Source: an uncultured bacterium (lineage in GTDB: Bacteria > Bacteroidota > Bacteroidia > CAILMK01). From it: a stretch of DNA of 8,979 nt. The DNA lies in contig CAILMK010000579.1 of NCBI GenBank assembly GCA_903835275.1, positions 1 to 8,979 of the forward strand. The letters run 5' to 3'. Position 1 is the first letter of the stretch. Each line of letters opens with the position of its first letter. A program made the translations under genes and the position numbers. The notes under the pieces were generated by a model. The model did no database searches, was not told where the DNA came from, and saw only the letters and a list, made by a program, of their open reading frames with translations. Shown here piece by piece: positions 6,010 through 8,979 of the stretch.

Positions 6010-6825
6010 CTAATACACATAACAAATAATTCCTTTTTTAGTTTGCGTCCAAAAGCGGCGTGATGCTGTCTTTACATCCACTACGTCGGGCGTAACGAAC
6101 TGCAAAGGTACCGCCTTTTGGTCATTTGTCTCCATGTCATAATAGAATAAACTCCCGTCATGGTAGGTTACGATCGTATTTTTAAATACCTGAAAACTGA
6201 GCACATTCTTGATTGGCAGCATTTTATAATAGGTTCCATACTGGTCAAAAATGGCAATACCAGCCGATGGAATACTCATGTATACCCAGGGCGAGCTTTC
6301 CAGGAGATAGACAGGATTCAGGTCCTTTATCCCAAGGGTAGCCAGATTGGGTCCATTTGCATTCTGGCCGGGTTGCTTCAGGCGGGCATCATCAATATCA
6401 TACACCCAGAAAGAGCCTGAACTTGCACGACATGCCGGACCAAACTGCCCTACCAGGTTCGGATCCATTGCAATTTCCGATACAATATTCAGTACGTCAT
6501 CAGTAATGATGATTTTGCTTTGTCCGCTATAAAATATCTCAGGATTCAATGTATTGGTAACGTCTATGGAGCTTATCACACCGTATCCGGTAAACTGCCT
6601 GCCTGCTATAAATTTGCCTGTAGAATCGTATTTCAAAACTGCGTTCCCGGGTGTAATGATGTATAGGTTTTTTAAAATATCCGTTTCAACTATTTTAACT
6701 GCGGTATCCACCTGAAATATTTTACGAAGTTCCTGTGCCGATGAATGACTGATATTAACAAAAACAAGCATCACAAGAATAAATATTCCTGCCAAAAAAC
6801 TCCTGTTTAAGTTAAAATAGTTCAT
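6010..6825 (-). CDS. Secreted protein of unknown function, beta-propeller-like
   Basis: A 271-aa protein with a signal peptide (core FLAGIFILVMLVFV, likely cut after HSSA before QELRK). The mature part has repeated beta-rich units of similar shape: LYIITPGNAVLKYDSTGKF, FWVYDIDDARL, VYMSIPSAGIAIFDQYGTYY, TYHDGSLFYYDMETND and FWTQTKKGIICYVY. The alternation of hydrophobic strands with (D/Y)xxG turns suggests a beta-propeller. No catalytic motif or named family is recognised. Its ATG overlaps the TGA of the upstream 129-aa gene (ATGA, 6825-6822), so translation is probably coupled, and through that gene it is linked to the LpxH-like gene. A role at the envelope is plausible from location and neighbours, but that is inference. 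The gene ends in TAG. Confidence 0.8.
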   Translation of the reverse strand: MNYFNLNRSFLAGIFILVMLVFVNISHSSAQELRKIFQVDTAVKIVETDILKNLYIITPGNAVLKYDSTGKFIAGRQFTGYGVISSIDVTNTLNPEIFYSGQSKIIITDDVLNIVSEIAMDPNLVGQFGPACRASSGSFWVYDIDDARLKQPGQNANGPNLATLGIKDLNPVYLLESSPWVYMSIPSAGIAIFDQYGTYYKMLPIKNVLSFQVFKNTIVTYHDGSLFYYDMETNDQKAVPLQFVTPDVVDVKTASRRFWTQTKKGIICYVY

Positions 6826-7211
6826 GATTGCAATTGTAAAACTTCTTCAATGACATTCCATTTTTCATGTTCCATGGATGTCAATTGTTCAAAACGTTTC
6901 TTCATCAATCCCGGAGCCGCCAGTTTATTAATAAACTTGGATTCCCTCAGCACCCAGTGAAGATGGTCATCCAAAGCAGAACGAAGGGAATCATTCACTT
7001 CATATCCTACGTAAATATCAATGATCTTCTTTTTAACATTTTTCACAAGCATGTCAGACTGGATAGCCAGAATCTCCAACTCCATGTATTTTTCATGTTC
7101 ATACTTTTTTTTCAGCCCCATCATGTAATTATAAAACTCCATGATCCTGGTATCAAAGTATGCCCAAACCAAGGCACAAACAAGTATTACTGCAATGAAA
7201 TTAATTATCAT
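6822..7211 (-). CDS. Membrane-anchored coiled-coil-like protein of unknown function
   Basis: A 129-aa protein with one N-terminal hydrophobic segment (residues 2-18, IINFIAVILVCALVWAY) followed by an all-helical, charged region (about 28-127) rich in Lys/Glu with heptad-like spacing, for example MGLKKKYEHEKYMELEILA and SMEHEKWNVIEEVLQL. The segment probably acts as an uncleaved anchor. No family is recognised. The start is set by overlap with the LpxH-like gene: ATGATAATTAA (7211-7201) contains this ATG and the upstream TAA. Its own TGA overlaps the next ATG. This packing predicts coordinated synthesis with both neighbours. Confidence 0.8.
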   Translation of the reverse strand: MIINFIAVILVCALVWAYFDTRIMEFYNYMMGLKKKYEHEKYMELEILAIQSDMLVKNVKKKIIDIYVGYEVNDSLRSALDDHLHWVLRESKFINKLAAPGLMKKRFEQLTSMEHEKWNVIEEVLQLQS

Positions 7212-7953
7212 ATTTTTTCAATTCAAAAGTGTTTCCATCCCAGACTCCGTATGTAAAATAATTTATCCAGTCGCCGAGGTTTATATAGTGACTTCCGCCA
7301 CCAATTTCAAGATCAAGTGGATAATGCCTGTGCCCGTAAATAAAATAATCTATATGTTGTTTTTTCAGTTCCTCCTTGGAATGGATAATGAGCCATTCCT
7401 TGTCTTCTCCAAGAAATTTAGAATCTGCATCGCCTGTATGCGCACGGCTGGTCCGTGAAAAATATCGCGCCATGCTCACCCCTGTATCGGGATGCAGCCT
7501 GCGGAACATCCACTGGTTAAACTTGCCCACGAATATCTTCTTCATAAACTTAAAACCATGATCGCCGGGCCCTAATCCATCACCATGGGCAAGATAAAAC
7601 TTTTTCCCGTTGAATTCCCTGATGATGGGATGATGGTACACCTTGCAATTTATTTCCTTTGGTAAATAATCGCGAATCCACAAGTCATGATTGCCGCTGA
7701 ATAAAACTATTTCAATTCCCTTGTCGGAAAGATCTGCCAATTTGCCCAGTAAACGTGTGAACCCCATGGGGACCACATTGCGGTATTCAAACCAGAAATC
7801 AAACATATCCCCCATCAGGTAAATGGCGGAAGCATCCGCTTCAATTTCATTCAGCCACCTGACAACCTTCTTTTCCCTAATCAATGATGCGTCGTGGTCA
7901 GGTGCACCCAGGTGAAAATCAGAAGCGAAATATATTTTTTTCTGTGAAGTCAT
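7201..7953 (-). CDS. lpxH: UDP-2,3-diacylglucosamine diphosphatase (LpxH-like metallophosphoesterase)
   Basis: A 250-aa calcineurin-like phosphoesterase. LpxH hydrolyses UDP-2,3-diacylglucosamine to lipid X plus UMP in lipid A synthesis, at the cytoplasmic face of the inner membrane. Metal-binding motifs are in order: DFHLG (Asp12, His14), GDMFDFW (Asp49), GNHD (Asn88, His89), AHGDG (His123) and GHRH (His208, His210). The stretch FDFWFEYR after the second motif and the length near 240-250 aa favour LpxH over generic phosphoesterases; LpxG and LpxI are different proteins. Residues 131-180 (KFMKKIFVGKFNQWMFRRLHPD) likely form the helical cap that binds the acyl chains. The start at 7953 is favoured by a TATCTTTG box just upstream. 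It heads a three-gene overlapping cluster. I did not see other lipid A genes here. Confidence 0.88.
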   Translation of the reverse strand: MTSQKKIYFASDFHLGAPDHDASLIREKKVVRWLNEIEADASAIYLMGDMFDFWFEYRNVVPMGFTRLLGKLADLSDKGIEIVLFSGNHDLWIRDYLPKEINCKVYHHPIIREFNGKKFYLAHGDGLGPGDHGFKFMKKIFVGKFNQWMFRRLHPDTGVSMARYFSRTSRAHTGDADSKFLGEDKEWLIIHSKEELKKQHIDYFIYGHRHYPLDLEIGGGSHYINLGDWINYFTYGVWDGNTFELKKYDN

Positions 7954-7962
7954 TAATTGCTA

Positions 7963-7970
7963 CAAAGATA
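7963..7970 (-). promoter_or_regulatory. Probable -7 promoter element of the lpxH cluster
   Basis: On the minus strand this reads TATCTTTG, the same octamer as at 3247-3254 and a match to TAnnTTTG. It ends 10 nt before the lpxH ATG, so the transcript would have almost no leader. No clear -33 element is found upstream. Confidence 0.45.
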
Positions 7971-8005
7971 CGGATTGGAGGGTAAAGCTTCGTTAACTGA
8001 TGGGT

Positions 8006-8038
8006 AGATTTGCCAAATCTTAAAGATTTTGAAAATCT
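8006..8038. repeat. Two adjacent hairpins with AGATTT/AAATCT arms
   Basis: AGATTT-GCC-AAATCT (8006-8020) is followed after three bases by AGATTTT-G-AAAATCT (8024-8038). The arms of both are the same six bases. They lie in the 104-bp gap between the LUD gene and lpxH. No long T-run follows on the minus strand, so termination of the ftsH-LUD transcript is possible but not convincing. They resemble small dispersed palindromic repeats. Confidence 0.55.
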
Positions 8039-8057
8039 AAAACAGGTAAAGGCCTAG

Positions 8058-8696
8058 CTAACCCCTGTCTTCATCAATGATGAAAACGTATATTTCTTTT
8101 GGGCCGTGAGCACCCAGAACCAATGTCCTTTCAATATCTGATGTGCGGCTGGGGCCTGTGATAATGCTCCAGGAGGATGATTGGGCCCCGTCATTCTTTT
8201 TGAAGAACTCCTTAAGTCCGTAAATAAGCTGGTCCCTATAGGCAAGGACGATATGGACAGGAGGATATGCGCTGATGGTACGCGATAAGTTTTTTCTTGA
8301 ACTAAGTAATACACTTCCGGTGCGGGCTATGAGTGCATCGCAGCCGGTAATGCCGGCATCTGCAGTGAGGGAATCCTCTGCTTTAAGTTTCACAGGTAAT
8401 TCCACATGGAGTAGCATTGTTTTCAATTCTTCTTCAAGACAAACAAGCTCTTTTAGATCCTTTTCTTCGATAAGGGATAAAAGCTGATCAAGAAAATGAT
8501 ATTCGTTTTTACAGAGTATAACGCTTCCCGCCACTTCTTCCATATTGGTGGAAAATACTTCCATCAGCGGACGCTCATCACGCACAAAAACGTCGGAATC
8601 AAAATCAAGGTCAGGATTAAAAAAAATGTCCTTTTGAAGCAGCGCTTTACGCAACTTCTTAAGGACTTTTTCTTTGGAACTTATTGGATCCGACAT
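8058..8696 (-). CDS. LUD-domain protein (LutC/YkgG family)
   Basis: A 212-aa protein. The C-terminal half carries the family pattern: ADAGITGCDALIARTGSVLL (about residues 112-131), then a Rossmann-like segment with PPVHIVLA, and SIITGPSRTSDIERTLVLGAHGP, the conserved G(P/A)SRTADIE...GVHGP motif. The first 90 residues are less conserved, with charged helices. LutC acts with LutA and LutB in L-lactate oxidation, but neither gene is adjacent. Here the gene follows ftsH by 28 bp, a pairing I recall in other Bacteroidota, often with cdsA after it; cdsA is absent here. The role of this orphan version is not established and a lactate function should not be assumed. The stop is TAG. ATG at 8696 gives the expected N-terminus. 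Confidence 0.85.
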   Translation of the reverse strand: MSDPISSKEKVLKKLRKALLQKDIFFNPDLDFDSDVFVRDERPLMEVFSTNMEEVAGSVILCKNEYHFLDQLLSLIEEKDLKELVCLEEELKTMLLHVELPVKLKAEDSLTADAGITGCDALIARTGSVLLSSRKNLSRTISAYPPVHIVLAYRDQLIYGLKEFFKKNDGAQSSSWSIITGPSRTSDIERTLVLGAHGPKEIYVFIIDEDRG

Positions 8697-8724
8697 TACA
8701 TATTCAGGTTAAATGATAATGTTG

Positions 8725-8979
8725 TTATACCTCCGTCGCGGCTTTCGGCTCCTCAGCTTCAGCAGGTTTATCCTCGGATCTTTGTGCTATGCCATTGGTA
8801 TGCACTTCCACTTCCGGTTCGTGCAGATCAAAAGGGCGTTTGCCAAGCAATTCCACAAGATCGCTCTTGAAAATTATTTCCTTATCCAGTAATAATACCG
8901 CTACACTTTCCAGTTGTTCACGATGTGCAAGCAATACTTCTTTGGTACGTGCATACGCTTCTTCCACAAACTTCCTGAT
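8725..8979 (-). CDS. ftsH: ATP-dependent zinc metalloprotease FtsH, C-terminal end (partial)
   Basis: Only the last 84 codons are present; the frame is open to the window edge and the apparent GTG at 8967 is internal. FtsH is a membrane-anchored AAA+ zinc protease that degrades misfolded membrane proteins and some regulators such as LpxC. The visible part is the end of the peptidase domain: EEAYARTKEVLLAHREQL, then LLLDKEIIFKSDLVELLGK and RPFD, which match the helical end of Bacteroidota FtsH. A Glu/Ala/Pro-rich tail (EDKPAEAEEPKAATEV) is typical of the variable C-terminus. The AAA and HExxH parts lie outside the window. The LUD gene follows 28 bp downstream, so co-transcription is likely. 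Confidence 0.9.
   Translation of the reverse strand: MRKFVEEAYARTKEVLLAHREQLESVAVLLLDKEIIFKSDLVELLGKRPFDLHEPEVEVHTNGIAQRSEDKPAEAEEPKAATEV

Noticed and set aside
5765..6025. Minus-strand 86-codon frame overlapping the start of prfA and the end of the propeller-like gene
   Set aside because: It spans the intergenic repeat and overlaps two well-supported genes in another frame; no domain or signal.

Overview
The window looks like a chromosomal segment of a Bacteroidota member, probably from a Chitinophagia or Sphingobacteriia-like lineage. Signs of this are moderate to low GC, a lack of Shine-Dalgarno sequences, TATCTTTG boxes matching the Bacteroidota -7 consensus TAnnTTTG, surface-protein modules typical of the phylum, and an ftsH-LUD gene pair I recall as common there. 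Species cannot be assigned. Nearly all genes lie on the minus strand, so transcription runs from high to low coordinates.

Right half, in order of transcription: the C-terminus of FtsH (8979-8725), a LutC/YkgG-type LUD protein (8696-8058), then a tightly coupled three-gene cluster. The cluster is an LpxH-like UDP-2,3-diacylglucosamine diphosphatase (7953-7201), a 129-aa protein with one membrane segment (7211-6822), and a 271-aa secreted protein that resembles a beta-propeller (6825-6010). Start and stop codons overlap at both junctions (11 nt and 4 nt). Next come prfA, encoding peptide chain release factor 1 (5877-4789), and a DUF4349-type lipoprotein (4519-3590). The intergenic gaps carry short palindromic repeats.

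Middle: one plus-strand gene encodes a 79-aa secreted Cys/His-rich protein (3278-3517). It converges on the DUF4349 gene, and the two share a near-perfect hairpin that should terminate transcription in both directions. About 500 bp to its left have no gene but hold an 18-bp inverted repeat.

Left third: a very long minus-strand frame (2750 to 1, running off the edge) encodes a modular, repeat-built surface adhesin or tail-fibre-like protein. It has a signal peptide, an N-terminal VGVGT/LDVTST module, five repeats of 60-63 residues, a tail-fibre-like linker, a YadA-like head and a second copy of the N-terminal module. The head has an exact 58-residue (174-nt) higher-order period. The frame is broken by one in-frame TAG at 2489-2487, exactly where the second module copy has a conserved Trp (TGG). 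The 828 codons after it stay open, so this is a very recent nonsense mutation, a base-call error or something programmed. An intact RF1 is encoded in the same window, and three neighbouring genes end in TAG, so TAG should be read as stop here.

No tRNA, rRNA, CRISPR array, transposase or recognisable new defence system was found. The most interesting signals are the amber codon in the adhesin, the 174-nt superperiod of its head, and the uncharacterised gene pair coupled to lpxH.
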